Positions 9,789-21,004 of a stretch of 64,000 bases of DNA are shown piece by piece. The stretch is from assembly GCF_013255915.1 (NCBI RefSeq), contig NZ_CP053896.1, positions 3,224,001-3,288,000 of the forward strand, written 5' to 3'. Position 1 is the stretch's first letter, and each line of letters opens with the position of its first letter. Made by a program: the position numbers and the translations under genes. This DNA comes from Providencia rettgeri. GTDB lineage: Bacteria > Pseudomonadota > Gammaproteobacteria > Enterobacterales > Enterobacteriaceae. The notes beneath the pieces are model-generated. The model saw nothing but the letters and a program-made list of their open reading frames with translations, was not told where the DNA came from and did no database searches.

Positions 9789-12700
9789 TTACTGCAATGT
9801 TGGTGCTTGTACGTTCGGGGTTTCTTGTCCGAAGCCTTTTAAGCCAACCACATGCACATGCTCATGATTACCAACCACTTTACGAACTAGCTTATAGGTT
9901 GTGCCCTTCTCAGGACTAATATTCTCAGGCGCCGCAATAATTAGCTGCATTTCTAACCTGTCACACAGTTCAAATAAGGTTGCAATTGATTTAGCATCTA
10001 ATCGCGCAGCTTCATCTAAGAATAATAAACGGCAAGGAATAATATCTTTCGCACGCAAACGGCGAGACTCTTCTTCCCAGCTTTGTACTACCATCACTAA
10101 GATGGACATACCTGTACCAATAGCCTCACCGGTGGATAACGCACCACTTTCTGCTTTTAACCAGCCATCTGAACCTCTATTAACCTCAACTTCTAATTCT
10201 AAGTAATTGCGGTAATCGAGTAATTCTTCACCGATGGTTTGTGGCAACCGCTGCCCAACATCCACTTGAGGGTTAAGGCGTTGGTATAATTTCGCCATCG
10301 CTTCAGAGAAAGTTAACCGTTGGCTGGTAAACAAGTCTTGATGCATTTCACTTTCTTCAGAAAGGACACTGAGTAACAGCGCATGGCTTTCTCGAATATT
10401 CACATTGAGGCGAACCCCTTTAACCTGACCAAATGCCACGGCTTGCAGCCCTTGGTTTAGCATACGAATTCGATTCTGTTCGCGCTGAATGGTTTTGCGA
10501 ATAATATTCGCCACACTTTTTGAACTGATCGCCAATTTTTGCTCACGTGCCGTTAGCTCTTCCGTTAAGCGCGCCAGCTCAATTTCCATTTGCTCGATTG
10601 CATCAATCGGGTCATCTGTACGAATGATGTCTTGGCGAATACGTTCACGTAGGTGTTGATATACCGCGATAAAGAATTTGATCTTCCGCTCAGGGTGTTT
10701 TGGATCTTCGGACAAACGCAGTACATCACGTAAATGTTCGTTATCCGCAACCGCTAAACGCAACGCACCTAAGGCTTTATCCGACATGGAACGTAAGCTG
10801 TCACCGTCAGTATAGGCCAGCTCACGGCGATGTAAACGACGCTCGACGCCATTGTCTTTCACCAAGCGCATTACCGCACACCAACCTGCTTTTGCCGTCA
10901 CTACCTGCTCACGCAGCATATAGTAGTCTTTTTCTAACTTACGAAGGCGCTTCTGTAAGTTATCCATTTCAGCTTCACATAATGTCAGCTGTTTTTCTAA
11001 CTGGTTAATACGGCTACGATTTTCCATGACGCGCTGGTGCAGCTCATCACGTCGAATACGAGCGCGCTCTTGAGCATCAGGATCAGCTTTTACGCCGATC
11101 TCTTGCATCTCAACTTCGAGCTCTTTCAACATTTCTTGTTTGGTATCGAAAGAACTGCGTAACGAGGCGAGAACTTGATGGAATTGTGCACTTTGTGCTT
11201 GGTGCTGACGCAGCTGTTCGCGAGCGCGTGTACGCTCGGTTTCTGCCTGCTCTAAACGCTGACGTAATTTTTCATTCAAGTCCGCGTTTTCATTCACCAT
11301 TCCTGTTGAGTCACTGTAACTAAAGTGAGCACGACGCTGAACAACCTCAACTAATGCAAAGGCTTGCTGTTTTGCATTTTGTTGGCTGTGTTTTGCTGAC
11401 TCATAATCTTTGCGTAATTGTTCATGTTGTTCAGGATCACTGAGTAACACTGTCACAATCGGTTCTAACTTTTCTAACGCATGACCATGTTTATTCAGGA
11501 AATGTGCCGCTTCTTCTGCTTCCGTTAGTTCTTCGTTTATCTCTTCGACTCTGTCCGCCAATGTTTCATCGAGTAATAACCCCATTTGAGGTAATAAACG
11601 ATTAAGAGCCGCAAGGCTTTCTTTGCCTTGTGCAAATTGTTGGCGTTGCTGCTGAGTTTGCTCTTCAAATTGTGCCAAAGCACGTTCAATTTCCGTGCGT
11701 TTCTGGTTAAGCGAACGAATTTCAGCTTCAGGATCATCTTCAAAGGCCACGGAAATATGTTGGCCTATAAACCGACTGAATGCTTGGTGCGAACGCTGAA
11801 TTTTCTGCACATCAAATGACAGGTTCGCGTAACGCTCAGCAAGCTCATCACGTTCAGCAGTTAATGACTCTAAATGACTTTCACGAGCAGCACGACCAAA
11901 CAAAGGTAATTCAGGATAACGAGAGTAACGCCATTGACGCTCAGACGAACGGACTAATACCGCATTTTCAAATTCCTGCGCATCAAAAACGCTGTCATCG
12001 AACGATTGAGGATCCCCCTCGATAAAATAAACATCGTCAGGGCAATCTTGTAATGTTTCGAGCTGGCTACGAACCACAGATAAGTCTTGAACCACAATAC
12101 CATGACGAGCTGGGCCATATAACGCAGAAAAATAAGCCGCATCTTCGATGGTAATGTCATCATAAATTTCTGATAACAAAACACCATTAAAACGCTCAGC
12201 CAACGCTAACATGCGGCCATCTTCCGCACCACTTGGCTGACTTAACCGCTCAATTTGCTTTTCGAGATCTTTACGTTGCGCAGCAACTTCATCTCGTTCA
12301 ACCGTTATTTCCCTTTCTTGTTCAAGGAGTTGCTGCATAAACTCAGTCACAGCAGTACTTGACTCAAACGTTTCATGGGATTGCTCATTAAGCTGTGTTA
12401 GCGCTTCTTGGGCCATAATCCATGCAGGGGCTTTAGATGAAAGTTGGCTAATCCGCTGGCGAATTTGTTCCAGTTCTTGGCGCATTTGCATTCGTCTTTC
12501 GCCACTCTCATTCACACCAATACTGAGCTCTTCTTGTTGCGCTTCCAGCTCAGCCATCAGTGCATCAAGCTCATCTGGCTCATAGCTTTGGCCATGACGT
12601 TTACAGAATTCCGCCAATAAGCGTTCTGCATTTTGCTGGCTATTCAGACGTTGTTGCAATTCAGATAGCTGCATTCGTAATGGTTGTACACGATCCGCTA

Positions 12701-14231
12701 AATGTTGTTGTGATGACCAATCACGTAATAATGTACGCGCTTGTTGGTATGCATCACTGCGGCTAACTTCCCCTACCATATTTCTAACTAATTGATAGGC
12801 TTGCTCAAATTGGCTATGTGCGGCATCCGCCACACTCATTTTTTGCTCAAGCGCTAATAACGCTTGGGTAGCTTGTTGTTCACGCGCTTCGAAGGTATCT
12901 AGCCATTCATCTGCGTTATCAATGGATAATTCAGGAAGCTGGCACAATTCACGAGCACGCGTTAAGGCATGCAAGGCTTGCTGGTACTGAATGGCACGTG
13001 TTTGTTGTACATCCAGTGCTTGTTGGTAGTCAGCTAATTGATTTTTTAATTCATCAACTTCAATTTCAGCAGCTTCAGCTCGTGCTTCATATTCTTCTTG
13101 AGTTTCAGTCGCTTCAGCAACAACTTCACTTTGTTCTTCAAGACGATAAGTCAGTTCTTCGATATCTGCTTGATAGCGATCGATTTTTTCTTGTTGACGC
13201 AGCGCGGCTTGCACTAAATTTAAATGGTCACTGGCAGCTTGGTAGTCAGCTTCTAATTCTGTAGATGCCCCATTTTGCTCATTCAATTCACGCGCCATTT
13301 CGACGCTACGAACTTGTTCAACACGTAATTGTTTACGGCTAGCTAATAGCTCATTGCGCGCAGCCAGTGCTGCATCAAGGTGAATGCGTCTTTCATTGGA
13401 ATGGCGCATATAATCCGCAGAAACATAATCAGTCGCCTGGCTAATCAAATGTTTGAATAAGTCGCGGTCTGATTGAGTGACACGAATGGCTTCTAATGTT
13501 AAACGGTTTTCACGCAGAGCCGCTTCCATATCTTGGAATGCTTTACGTACCCCACTGTTTTCTGGCAACAAATAATCACGTAATGAGCGAGTAATGGCAC
13601 TAGAAATACCGCCATATAGTGACGCTTCAATCAGTCGATAATATTTGCTTCGGTCACTCGCAGAACGTAAGCGTTTCGGTAACACGCCTAATTCAAACAG
13701 TGTCGAGTGGTAATCGGTAATTGAGCTAAACTGCTTAAACAAAACGCCTTCCTGTTCTTCAAGACGTTCTTTTAGCTCATTGAGTGGGATCACTTTTGCT
13801 TGGCGGCCATCGATAACTTCCGTCAATATTTCCGTTGGAACTGTCGCTAATGGAATGCCTTGTACCATAAATGGCTTAATATCGACTTTTTTATCGCGCC
13901 CTGCGACTTGCTGTAAACGCACCCCCACCATAACGCGCTGATGCTTCGAATTTAACACATCCAAAATAGCGTAACAGACACCAGGACGTAACTTACCATG
14001 TAAGCCTTTATCACGAGAACCTGAGGTCGCGCCGGCTTCCGTTGTGTTACGGAAGTGAAGTAAGGTTAAATCTGGGATCATTGCGGTAATAAATGCCGCC
14101 ATGGTTGTTGATTTACCTGCACCATTACCACCCGATAACGTGGTCACTAATTCATCAAGGTCAAAAGTTCGGGCAAAAAAACCGTTCCAATTCACCAGCG
14201 TCAGTGAGCGAAATTTTCCGCGTTCAATCAT
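9789..14231 (-). CDS. mukB: chromosome partition protein MukB (SMC-like ATPase)
   Basis: Core of the MukBEF condensin, which folds and segregates the chromosome and works with topoisomerase IV. It is 1480 residues (E. coli 1486). The Walker [10 protein letters not shown] is at residues 34-42. Two long coiled-coil arms rich in Gln, Glu and Arg flank a central hinge (about 650-780), and the C-terminal head carries the signature [10 protein letters not shown] and Walker [12 protein letters not shown]. Its start overlaps the mukE stop by one base (TAATG), so translation is probably coupled. It is the last gene of cmoM-mukF-mukE-mukB. Confidence 0.98.
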   Translation of the reverse strand: MIERGKFRSLTLVNWNGFFARTFDLDELVTTLSGGNGAGKSTTMAAFITAMIPDLTLLHFRNTTEAGATSGSRDKGLHGKLRPGVCYAILDVLNSKHQRVMVGVRLQQVAGRDKKVDIKPFMVQGIPLATVPTEILTEVIDGRQAKVIPLNELKERLEEQEGVLFKQFSSITDYHSTLFELGVLPKRLRSASDRSKYYRLIEASLYGGISSAITRSLRDYLLPENSGVRKAFQDMEAALRENRLTLEAIRVTQSDRDLFKHLISQATDYVSADYMRHSNERRIHLDAALAARNELLASRKQLRVEQVRSVEMARELNEQNGASTELEADYQAASDHLNLVQAALRQQEKIDRYQADIEELTYRLEEQSEVVAEATETQEEYEARAEAAEIEVDELKNQLADYQQALDVQQTRAIQYQQALHALTRARELCQLPELSIDNADEWLDTFEAREQQATQALLALEQKMSVADAAHSQFEQAYQLVRNMVGEVSRSDAYQQARTLLRDWSSQQHLADRVQPLRMQLSELQQRLNSQQNAERLLAEFCKRHGQSYEPDELDALMAELEAQQEELSIGVNESGERRMQMRQELEQIRQRISQLSSKAPAWIMAQEALTQLNEQSHETFESSTAVTEFMQQLLEQEREITVERDEVAAQRKDLEKQIERLSQPSGAEDGRMLALAERFNGVLLSEIYDDITIEDAAYFSALYGPARHGIVVQDLSVVRSQLETLQDCPDDVYFIEGDPQSFDDSVFDAQEFENAVLVRSSERQWRYSRYPELPLFGRAARESHLESLTAERDELAERYANLSFDVQKIQRSHQAFSRFIGQHISVAFEDDPEAEIRSLNQKRTEIERALAQFEEQTQQQRQQFAQGKESLAALNRLLPQMGLLLDETLADRVEEINEELTEAEEAAHFLNKHGHALEKLEPIVTVLLSDPEQHEQLRKDYESAKHSQQNAKQQAFALVEVVQRRAHFSYSDSTGMVNENADLNEKLRQRLEQAETERTRAREQLRQHQAQSAQFHQVLASLRSSFDTKQEMLKELEVEMQEIGVKADPDAQERARIRRDELHQRVMENRSRINQLEKQLTLCEAEMDNLQKRLRKLEKDYYMLREQVVTAKAGWCAVMRLVKDNGVERRLHRRELAYTDGDSLRSMSDKALGALRLAVADNEHLRDVLRLSEDPKHPERKIKFFIAVYQHLRERIRQDIIRTDDPIDAIEQMEIELARLTEELTAREQKLAISSKSVANIIRKTIQREQNRIRMLNQGLQAVAFGQVKGVRLNVNIRESHALLLSVLSEESEMHQDLFTSQRLTFSEAMAKLYQRLNPQVDVGQRLPQTIGEELLDYRNYLELEVEVNRGSDGWLKAESGALSTGEAIGTGMSILVMVVQSWEEESRRLRAKDIIPCRLLFLDEAARLDAKSIATLFELCDRLEMQLIIAAPENISPEKGTTYKLVRKVVGNHEHVHVVGLKGFGQETPNVQAPTLQ

Positions 14232-14956
14232 TATTCTTCATCCTCATCACTTTCTGCCGGTTCTTGACTCTCTTCGCCATCCTCTTCATCACTATCTTTT
14301 AGTGATAATTCACCGTCAAGAGAGATAGCTTCACCATCACGGATCATCCGTAACTGTGCATCTTGTGGGTTATCGCCACTGCGCACATCGGCGCCAAAAC
14401 GGAATACAGATTCACTAATAATAAATTTACTCGAATCATTTTGCAGAAAATGCACCATTCCCAAGCGACGTAAACGATTGAGTGATGTTCTTAATTTTTC
14501 CTGCAATTTTTGTTTATCTAGGTCAGAGCCTGTCGAACGTTGATTAACAAATTTAAGTAGTTTGCTTTCATCCGCTAATGATAATAATTCTTCAAATAAC
14601 TCTTGTGAGGTAAAAATACCTTGGTTACTCAAGCGTTCAGGGCTGAGATAGAGATAACAAAGAATTTTCCCAACCATCATATCTAATTCAGATAACACAG
14701 AGCGAGGTATTAAGGTTGTTGATCGCGGACGTAAATAGAAGAACCCCTCAGGGGCACGAATTAATTCTACGTTATATCGTGCATAAAATTGTTCTAATGC
14801 TTCCTGAAAATCCATTAAAAATGCGTGGTTATCAAGGTCATCAACACTAATATGGCGACCTGAACGCAATTGGCTGTCTAGCTCTGGAAAAATCGGGTTA
14901 GCTAATGCTTGAGCCAGTTTAACTGGCATAAATTGTTCAATATTTGTCGATGACAT
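14231..14956 (-). CDS. mukE: chromosome partition protein MukE
   Basis: Winged-helix KITE subunit that binds MukF and the MukB head and sets the state of the complex. ATG 14956 gives 241 residues starting [20 protein letters not shown], matching E. coli MukE (234); an open frame runs nine codons further upstream into mukF and is not expected to be used. The body is strongly conserved ([20 protein letters not shown]) and the C-terminus is a poorly conserved acidic tail. The start lies 20 bp inside the end of mukF, consistent with coupled translation. Confidence 0.97.
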   Translation of the reverse strand: MSSTNIEQFMPVKLAQALANPIFPELDSQLRSGRHISVDDLDNHAFLMDFQEALEQFYARYNVELIRAPEGFFYLRPRSTTLIPRSVLSELDMMVGKILCYLYLSPERLSNQGIFTSQELFEELLSLADESKLLKFVNQRSTGSDLDKQKLQEKLRTSLNRLRRLGMVHFLQNDSSKFIISESVFRFGADVRSGDNPQDAQLRMIRDGEAISLDGELSLKDSDEEDGEESQEPAESDEDEE

Positions 14957-16262
14957 GTGCCTGTACCTTGGCTCCGTGATCATTAATAGCTTGCCATTCT
15001 GCCGGTAATCCCGCCAAATCAGCCTCTGCGATACCTAATTTAACAGCTTGGTCGATAATAATTCGAGCAACATCAAAATGACGTTTCTGTGGATATTGCA
15101 GTAAGTACTCATGCAACACACGGCCAACATCGAGCGGCCGTTGCTCTGCTTTATAAATAGCTAACTCAACTTCCATTAGCTCAGCAAGCTTGTCATTTAA
15201 TTCACTAAACTCTTCAAACTCAAGCTCTGGTGGTAATTCACCCATGACCTCTTCATCATGCAACGCGAGCTCTTCATCACGCATATCGAATAACCGATCC
15301 GCATTAGCGTAAGTGAGTGCCCAAGGGCTATCAAGGTAGTGCTGAACAGATTGACGTAACCGCTGAGAAAATATTCTATTTTTATCCATATCGATAGCTG
15401 TACGGATAAACTTATGAACATGACGGTCATAACCAATCCATAAATCGATAGATTGTTGACCCCAGCTAACAATACGGTCTAGTTTATTTTGCAGGTCAAA
15501 AACTAGCCTATCCACTAAGTCAGAGAACGCCGGCGCATTCATGTTGGCTTCTTGAATACGTAATAAATTCGCTTGCAGTTTATCCCCTGCGGCTTCTAAT
15601 GTGTCTTGCAACTCACGCAATGTACCTGATGTTTCTGATAGTAATTGCTCACAGTTAGCGATAGCTGCCTGCCAGTCTTGATTTAATAATGCGGCAATAT
15701 CTTCTTTTACTGAATTTTGCTGTTCATCCATAATACGTTGGGATAAATCAATACTGTCAAAAATTTCAGCAACTGAATATTTTAGTGGGGCAAACACGTA
15801 ACGATGCCAATAAAATTCATCACCACCTTCCTCTGCGGCTTCAGCGGCACGTTGCAGCTCTCCTGCAACAATAGAAAGTTGCATGGAAAGTCTTAATGTT
15901 GAGAACTCTCTCTGACGAATATAATAATCGCTGATGCCAATCCCCAAAGGGGTTAGCCGGTAAATTGCATTACCTTCAACAATGTCACTGGCAAAACGGT
16001 TAAAAATCTTCTGGCGAACCATATCATTGATGGCATTATTGGCCCTTACTGACAATGATTCAGTTGTTTGCTCAAACCCTTTGCAAACTTCACGAAAGGC
16101 ATCAACCAGTTCCCCTTCACTCATTTCACCATTGACTCTTTCACTGTTTAATACCGCTACCGCGAGCAAAAATGCTAAACGTTCAGCGGGAAGTGAAATC
16201 GAAAAATCATTTTTTCGTGCCCAAGACACAAGTTCAGGGACGGTCTGGGAAAAATCACTCAT
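14937..16262 (-). CDS. mukF: chromosome partition protein MukF (kleisin)
   Basis: Kleisin subunit that dimerises through its N-terminal winged-helix domain and bridges MukB heads through its C-terminal domain, with MukE bound in between. It is 441 residues (E. coli 440). The N-terminus [20 protein letters not shown], the helical middle region and the acidic linker near residues 330-345 all fit the family. The gene overlaps cmoM by four bases (ATGA) and mukE by 20, so the operon is very compact. Confidence 0.97.
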   Translation of the reverse strand: MSDFSQTVPELVSWARKNDFSISLPAERLAFLLAVAVLNSERVNGEMSEGELVDAFREVCKGFEQTTESLSVRANNAINDMVRQKIFNRFASDIVEGNAIYRLTPLGIGISDYYIRQREFSTLRLSMQLSIVAGELQRAAEAAEEGGDEFYWHRYVFAPLKYSVAEIFDSIDLSQRIMDEQQNSVKEDIAALLNQDWQAAIANCEQLLSETSGTLRELQDTLEAAGDKLQANLLRIQEANMNAPAFSDLVDRLVFDLQNKLDRIVSWGQQSIDLWIGYDRHVHKFIRTAIDMDKNRIFSQRLRQSVQHYLDSPWALTYANADRLFDMRDEELALHDEEVMGELPPELEFEEFSELNDKLAELMEVELAIYKAEQRPLDVGRVLHEYLLQYPQKRHFDVARIIIDQAVKLGIAEADLAGLPAEWQAINDHGAKVQAHVIDKY

Positions 16263-17047
16263 AAATCGTCCTTTTGTATTTGTTTGCGTGCCATGACATG
16301 AATATAACGCCCCATGCTAATATAGGGTTCTTCACGGCAATACTGCTGTTCTAATGCCAACAATGCCGGAAAATCTTTTTGCTGTAACTGCCGACTTTGT
16401 AAATAGTCATGGAATACCCTGACACCACTTTTACCGATGATTTGCATATTACACTCGCCTAACCAAGCATCAACCTGATGAGGAAAAAGCGGGTTTTGTG
16501 GTGATAACGAGCGTTTACGACGACGTTGAATATGTGGCGTTGCAAGATGAAAATTTCCCAAAATTGCATTACGCATCACCAGACCATTTGCATTATAGAA
16601 CATGACAGAAAATACGCCTTCTGGTCTAATTATATCTACCAGTTGTTCAATTGCATATTTTTGATCGCTAATCCATTCAAGTACCGCATGAAATAAAACA
16701 AGGTCAACAGGTTCATCAATATATTGTGCGATATCTTGCACTGCACAATGAACAAAACGCATGTTATCGCTAATACCTTGTTCCTTGGCAAGCTCACTGC
16801 CTCGTTCCAACATCTCTTCAGATAAATCGCAAAGTATCACCTGATGCCCCATTTCGGCGAGTTTGCGTGAAAAGTGTCCTTCACCACCACCTGCATCAAG
16901 TATTTTTAGAGTTTTACCCTCAAATTGGCTGCTTAATAATTGAGTTAAATCTTGCCAAACTACCGCTTCTCGTATTTTTCCTTTTGTCGTTCCGTAGATA
17001 TTTTTTGCAAATTTATCGACAATATCATCAAAGTTGCGGTCTGCCAT
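16259..17047 (-). CDS. cmoM: tRNA 5-carboxymethoxyuridine methyltransferase CmoM
   Basis: SAM-dependent methyltransferase that methylates carboxymethoxyuridine at the wobble position of certain tRNAs. It is 262 residues (E. coli 261). The Rossmann SAM motif [18 protein letters not shown] lies at about residues 50-67, with the acidic ribose ligand in [10 protein letters not shown] and the later [10 protein letters not shown] strand. First gene of the cmoM-mukFEB operon; its promoter should lie in the 354-bp gap before elyC. Confidence 0.95.
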   Translation of the reverse strand: MADRNFDDIVDKFAKNIYGTTKGKIREAVVWQDLTQLLSSQFEGKTLKILDAGGGEGHFSRKLAEMGHQVILCDLSEEMLERGSELAKEQGISDNMRFVHCAVQDIAQYIDEPVDLVLFHAVLEWISDQKYAIEQLVDIIRPEGVFSVMFYNANGLVMRNAILGNFHLATPHIQRRRKRSLSPQNPLFPHQVDAWLGECNMQIIGKSGVRVFHDYLQSRQLQQKDFPALLALEQQYCREEPYISMGRYIHVMARKQIQKDDL

Positions 17048-17401
17048 GTGCTATCCGGTTGCCTATCATCTATTATTTAAAGCGGTTTATGAGCCAATTT
17101 GTCGCGAAAAAACGTAAAATGGTTGATTACATCCTGATATTGAGAAAATTAACTCTAACCAGAAATATTCTCACATTGCAGCGTATTTATCACATACAAT
17201 GCGAGGCGACTGTTAAAACAGGAATTATAACAGATAATAGCTATATTTTTGCATAGTACTTCATTGTGCTCAGCAAATTTCAGTTTGCTACTATTAAACA
17301 CTATTCTGTTATTTTCCCTCTAATTTCGCTGCGTTATTGCATATTTTTCCGTAGATTCTGCCACAATGATTAATCGATAACCCTTAAGAATAGGCTTAGT
17401 T
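17048..17401. other. cmoM-elyC divergent promoter region
   Basis: A 354-bp divergent spacer. The only structure seen is an inverted repeat at 17170-17205, CTCACATTG against CAATGCGAG with one wobble pair and an 18-base loop. No operator is recognised. Confidence 0.4.
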
Positions 17402-18229
17402 ATGTTATTTATCTTAAAAAAATATATTGGTTCTCTATTGATGCCATTACCATTATTACTCATCATCGGGTTTATCGGATTGCTTTTGCTTTGGTTTACA
17501 CGCTGGCAGCGTTGTGGAAAGGCGTTTACTACCCTAAGTTTAGTTTTAATAACTCTGTTGGGGTTACAACCTGTTTCAGATACTTTACTTGCCCCAGCAG
17601 AAAAACAATTCAATAAGCGCTATGAATTAATTACTGAGAATCCACCTCAAGATGTACGTTATATTGTTGTTCTCGGTGGCGGTTTTACGTATAACCCTGA
17701 TTGGAGTCCAAGTTCCAATCTGTTGAATAATAGCCTACCTAGAGTGACTGAAGGTGTTCGTCTTTACCTTAAACACCCTGGTAGTAAACTAATTTTCACT
17801 GGCGGTAAAGCGAGTAGTCCTATCAGCAGTGCCGAAGTTGCTGCACAAGTTGCTCAATCCTTGGGTGTCCCCGCACAAGATACTATTCCACTCACTGAAC
17901 CCAAAGATACACAAGAGGAAGCTTATGAAGTTGAAAAAATCATTGGGAAATCTCCTTTTTTATTAGTAACTTCTGCTAACCATTTACCTCGAGCGATGAC
18001 TATGTTTACTCAACGAGGAATGAACCCTTTCCCTGCCCCCGCAAATCAGTTGGTTATCACGAGTGAAATTAGTCCATGGGAGAAATATATCCCTTCCTCT
18101 TATTTCTTTGGCCATAGTGAACGTGCTTGGTATGAATTTCTTGGTACGCTTTGGTGGCATTTAAAACCCAATAATACACAGGCGTTAGAAGAGCAACTTG
18201 CTACGCCTGAGGCAGTTACCGCTGAATAG
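17402..18229 (+). CDS. elyC: envelope biogenesis factor ElyC (DUF218)
   Basis: Inner-membrane protein of the DUF218/YdcF family, needed in E. coli for peptidoglycan assembly at low temperature and linked to undecaprenyl-phosphate lipid carrier metabolism. It is 275 residues (E. coli 259). Two hydrophobic segments lie at about 10-32 and 40-60, then the DUF218 domain opens with DVRYIVVLGGGFTYNP and continues with KLIFTGGKA and LLVTSANHLPRAM. The C-terminus is about 15 residues longer than in E. coli. TAGG lies seven bases before the ATG. Same neighbourhood as in E. coli. Confidence 0.92.
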   Translation: MLFILKKYIGSLLMPLPLLLIIGFIGLLLLWFTRWQRCGKAFTTLSLVLITLLGLQPVSDTLLAPAEKQFNKRYELITENPPQDVRYIVVLGGGFTYNPDWSPSSNLLNNSLPRVTEGVRLYLKHPGSKLIFTGGKASSPISSAEVAAQVAQSLGVPAQDTIPLTEPKDTQEEAYEVEKIIGKSPFLLVTSANHLPRAMTMFTQRGMNPFPAPANQLVITSEISPWEKYIPSSYFFGHSERAWYEFLGTLWWHLKPNNTQALEEQLATPEAVTAE

Positions 18230-18235
18230 TAGCAA

Positions 18236-18267
18236 AAAAGGTGTAATCTATTGAGATTACACCTTTT
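18236..18267. terminator. bidirectional terminator between elyC and kdsB
   Basis: AAAAGGTGTAATCT, an ATTG loop and AGATTACACCTTTT form a perfect 14-bp stem with A and T runs on the two sides, serving the converging genes. Confidence 0.93.
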
Positions 18268-18316
18268 GTTTAGCTAAATCGCATATTGGCTATTTGAGCT
18301 ATTAGGAAAATGTGGG

Positions 18317-19063
18317 CTACTGAATAAATTGACTTCTAACGAGTTCAAGATCTTCAGGGGTATCAACACCAGCACCTGGCGTAGTTTTCGCGACATCCAC
18401 ATGAATTTTCTCGCCATACCAAAGCACCCTAAGTTGCTCCAGCATTTCGATTTTCTCTAATGGGCTTGCTTCCCACTTAATATAACGACGAATAAACCCT
18501 GCTCGATAAGCGTATATACCAATGTGACGCAAAAAGGTATCCCCTATTACATCATGGCTTTTCGCAAAGTTGTCTCTATCCCAAGGAATAGTTGCCCGAG
18601 AAAAATACAATGCATAACCTTCGTGATCAGTAACAACCTTGACAGTATTTGGATTAAACGCTTCATGAGCATCATTAATAGGTACAGCTAGCGTCCCCAT
18701 TTCAGCTTTACTCCCCTGAAGATTACGAGCAACTTGGCTGATAATCTCAGGTGGAATTAAAGGTTCATCACCTTGCACATTCACGATGATTTCATCGTCA
18801 GAAAAAGCATAGGTATCAATAACTTCAGCTAGTCTTTCTGTCCCAGACTGATGATTTGGGTTAGTCATACAAGCTTCACCACCTGCTTCAATCACCGCTT
18901 TAGCAACATCAGAGTGATCTGTCGCAACTATCACTCGGCTAGCCCCCGATTTAACAGCTTGCTCCATTACTCGAACAACCATTGGCTTGCCATGGATATC
19001 AGCCAAAGGTTTACCTGGTAAGCGTGTTGAGGCATAACGAGCAGGAATAATAACCGTAAACAT
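18317..19063 (-). CDS. kdsB: 3-deoxy-manno-octulosonate cytidylyltransferase
   Basis: Activates KDO with CTP to CMP-KDO for the inner core of lipopolysaccharide. It is 248 residues, identical in length to E. coli KdsB. The nucleotide-binding N-terminus [20 protein letters not shown] and the metal-site region [12 protein letters not shown] are both present. It follows ycaR with a gap of only five bases, so the two are co-transcribed. Confidence 0.97.
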   Translation of the reverse strand: MFTVIIPARYASTRLPGKPLADIHGKPMVVRVMEQAVKSGASRVIVATDHSDVAKAVIEAGGEACMTNPNHQSGTERLAEVIDTYAFSDDEIIVNVQGDEPLIPPEIISQVARNLQGSKAEMGTLAVPINDAHEAFNPNTVKVVTDHEGYALYFSRATIPWDRDNFAKSHDVIGDTFLRHIGIYAYRAGFIRRYIKWEASPLEKIEMLEQLRVLWYGEKIHVDVAKTTPGAGVDTPEDLELVRSQFIQ

Positions 19064-19068
19064 GAGGA

Positions 19069-19248
19069 TTACTGACCTTCATCTAATGAAACGGGGCGCG
19101 CTTCATTTTCTAGTAATACAGGGATGCCGTCACGAATTGGATAGGCTAAATGATCAAACTTACAGATAAGTTCGAGGTTTTCTTTGTTATAACTTAATTT
19201 GCCGTGACATACAGGACAGGCAACGATTTCAAGTAAACGGTGATCCAT
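19069..19248 (-). CDS. ycaR: UPF0434 (Trm112-like) small protein YcaR
   Basis: This 59-residue gene is read directly from the minus strand: it begins [20 protein letters not shown] and ends LDEGQ. It closely matches E. coli YcaR (60 residues). It has CPVC and a later single Cys ([20 protein letters not shown] region), the Trm112p-like fold, in which zinc binding is often reduced. Its function is unknown to me. A good start at ATG 19248 is preceded by GGGAG on the minus strand. It lies five bases upstream of kdsB, as in E. coli. Confidence 0.93.
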   Translation of the reverse strand: MDHRLLEIVACPVCHGKLSYNKENLELICKFDHLAYPIRDGIPVLLENEARPVSLDEGQ

Positions 19249-19335
19249 GTTTTCTCCCGAATGGATTTTAACTCACTTGGAGTCAGGATATCACATGCAG
19301 ATATCACCGTTAACTTTAATCTTCCTGAATAAGAT

Positions 19336-19372
19336 CTCCTGCGAGAGATGAGAGGATAAAAGCAGGAGAAAT
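19336..19372 (-). terminator. weak hairpin after the cold-shock gene
   Basis: TCTCCTGC and GCAGGAGA pair around a 19-base loop just downstream of the cold-shock gene stop. There is no clear T tail, so terminator function is uncertain. Confidence 0.35.
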
Positions 19373-19387
19373 TGTTCTGTTTATTAT

Positions 19388-19603
19388 CTAATAAGCAATA
19401 ACGTCAGCTGCCGTTATGCCATCCGAATTACGAGTAACAGAGAACTCAACGTTTTGACCTTCGAATAATGATTTGATTTTTTTATTAGCAATTGACTTTG
19501 TTGTCACAAATACATCATCACCACCATTGAATGGTGAAATAAAACCGTAACCTTCTTTTGCGTCAAACCATTTAACTCGACCCATATGTAATTGAAAATT
19601 CAT
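19388..19603 (-). CDS. cold-shock domain protein, divergent
   Basis: A single cold-shock domain of 71 residues that should bind single-stranded RNA or DNA. GRVKWFDAKEGYGFISP carries a variant RNP1 (EGYGFI instead of KGFGFI). RNP2 reads DVFVTT, so the usual His after VFV is replaced. AAGGAG lies eight bases before ATG 19603, which supports the start even though it adds MNFQLH before the usual family start. It sits between ycaR and lpxK, where E. coli has ycaQ. The AT-rich upstream stretch could hold a long CspA-type leader, but I cannot show it. Confidence 0.85.
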   Translation of the reverse strand: MNFQLHMGRVKWFDAKEGYGFISPFNGGDDVFVTTKSIANKKIKSLFEGQNVEFSVTRNSDGITAADVIAY

Positions 19604-20005
19604 ATTAAAACTCCTTTTGTTCTGAGAACAATATTTTTTTTATCTTTGTATCATTACTCTTTCTTGCTTCCCATTTATAAAATGCCGATCTATTAATACA
19701 TCAAAGAGTAATTAAACTTTACCAATTCATGCGCACAAATCATTGCGCATATTTTATAACGCCCATATATATAGATTTCAGACACCGCTAATCTACTGCG
19801 AAGTTAACAGTCTATTTTGACATTATGATGACAAAACGCAGTGACAGCGACTTTACAATGTAGATTACGCGAGGATATGAAGACTAACTAAAGAACGGAG
19901 CGTGAAATTTAAGCTAGTATAAAATCCAATTATCAATGTATTGTATCTAGATACATAATAAGTAGATCTATATCACATTGGAGATATTATTATCACAGAG
20001 GAACG
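19604..20005. other. lpxK to cold-shock gene spacer
   Basis: A 402-bp AT-rich stretch that should hold the promoter and leader of the cold-shock gene. It contains a perfect 14-bp palindrome TGTATCTAGATACA at 19942-19955, about 50 bp past the lpxK stop. Nothing else is recognised. Confidence 0.4.
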
Positions 20006-21004
20006 TTATAGACAAGTTTTTTTGTTATTTGTGATAAGTTTTCTTATTCCGCTTAAGATTTTTTCAGCGTCAATCGGCTGCAATTGTGCTTGTACTGGAA
20101 GGAACCACCAATTTGGTTGTGCAAAAGCACGGCATTTCACCGCGTCTTTTTCGGTCATTAATAAGTTTTGCTCATTTTTAACTAACGGTGAAAGCTGTTT
20201 TAATTCATACGATTGGTGATCAGCAAAAGCATGAGTGTTAATAACTTCGACCCCTTTGTTTTCTAATGAGGTAAAAAAACGAGGAGGATGACCAATACCT
20301 GCTATTGCGACAACCGCAGGTAATTGTGTAACTGCACGTTTTTCACCAGTCACCAAGTTATAAGCAACATCGCCTTCAAGGGCCATTACGGCTTCATTTT
20401 CTTGAGCTTCACCACCGTTAACAATGACAGCATTAACACGCTTTAAACGCCCAGCCCTTTCACGCATAGGCCCTGCGGGTAGCCACCAACCATTACCAAA
20501 ACGACGCTGGCCATCAATAACGACAATCTCATAGTCACGTTGCAATGCATAGTGCTGCAACCCATCATCAGTAATAATCACATCTAATGGGAATTTTTCC
20601 AATAACGCTTTAACTGCATCACTGCGCTTAGGCGCAACAGCCACGGGGGATTTAGTACGATGAAAAATTAGTATGGGTTCATCCCCAGCAACTTCAGTTG
20701 TCGTCGTTTCATCGAGTATCAGCGGGTACTTTTCAGCTTTACCGCCATACCCTCGAGAAACAACCCCCACGCGGTAGCCTTCTTTGGTGAGTGATTCCAC
20801 TAACCAGATAACAACAGGGGTTTTACCATTTCCCCCCGCTGTCAGGTTTCCCACCACTACCACTGGAATTGGCGCTTTCCATGAACGTTTCAGCCCGATT
20901 TTATAAGCTATATCCCTAATTACCGTTACCAACCCATAAAGGAAAGATAACGGCAGCAATAAAAGATACAGCCATGACTTGCCAGACCAAATGCGTTCTA
21001 TCAT
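20006..21004 (-). CDS. lpxK: tetraacyldisaccharide 4'-kinase
   Basis: Phosphorylates the lipid A disaccharide precursor at the 4' position on the inner membrane. It is 332 residues (E. coli 328). A hydrophobic segment lies near residues 12-30, and the P-loop [12 protein letters not shown] follows at about 52-63. It overlaps msbA by four bases (ATGA), so kinase and lipid A flippase are translationally linked. Confidence 0.96.
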   Translation of the reverse strand: MIERIWSGKSWLYLLLLPLSFLYGLVTVIRDIAYKIGLKRSWKAPIPVVVVGNLTAGGNGKTPVVIWLVESLTKEGYRVGVVSRGYGGKAEKYPLILDETTTTEVAGDEPILIFHRTKSPVAVAPKRSDAVKALLEKFPLDVIITDDGLQHYALQRDYEIVVIDGQRRFGNGWWLPAGPMRERAGRLKRVNAVIVNGGEAQENEAVMALEGDVAYNLVTGEKRAVTQLPAVVAIAGIGHPPRFFTSLENKGVEVINTHAFADHQSYELKQLSPLVKNEQNLLMTEKDAVKCRAFAQPNWWFLPVQAQLQPIDAEKILSGIRKLITNNKKTCL

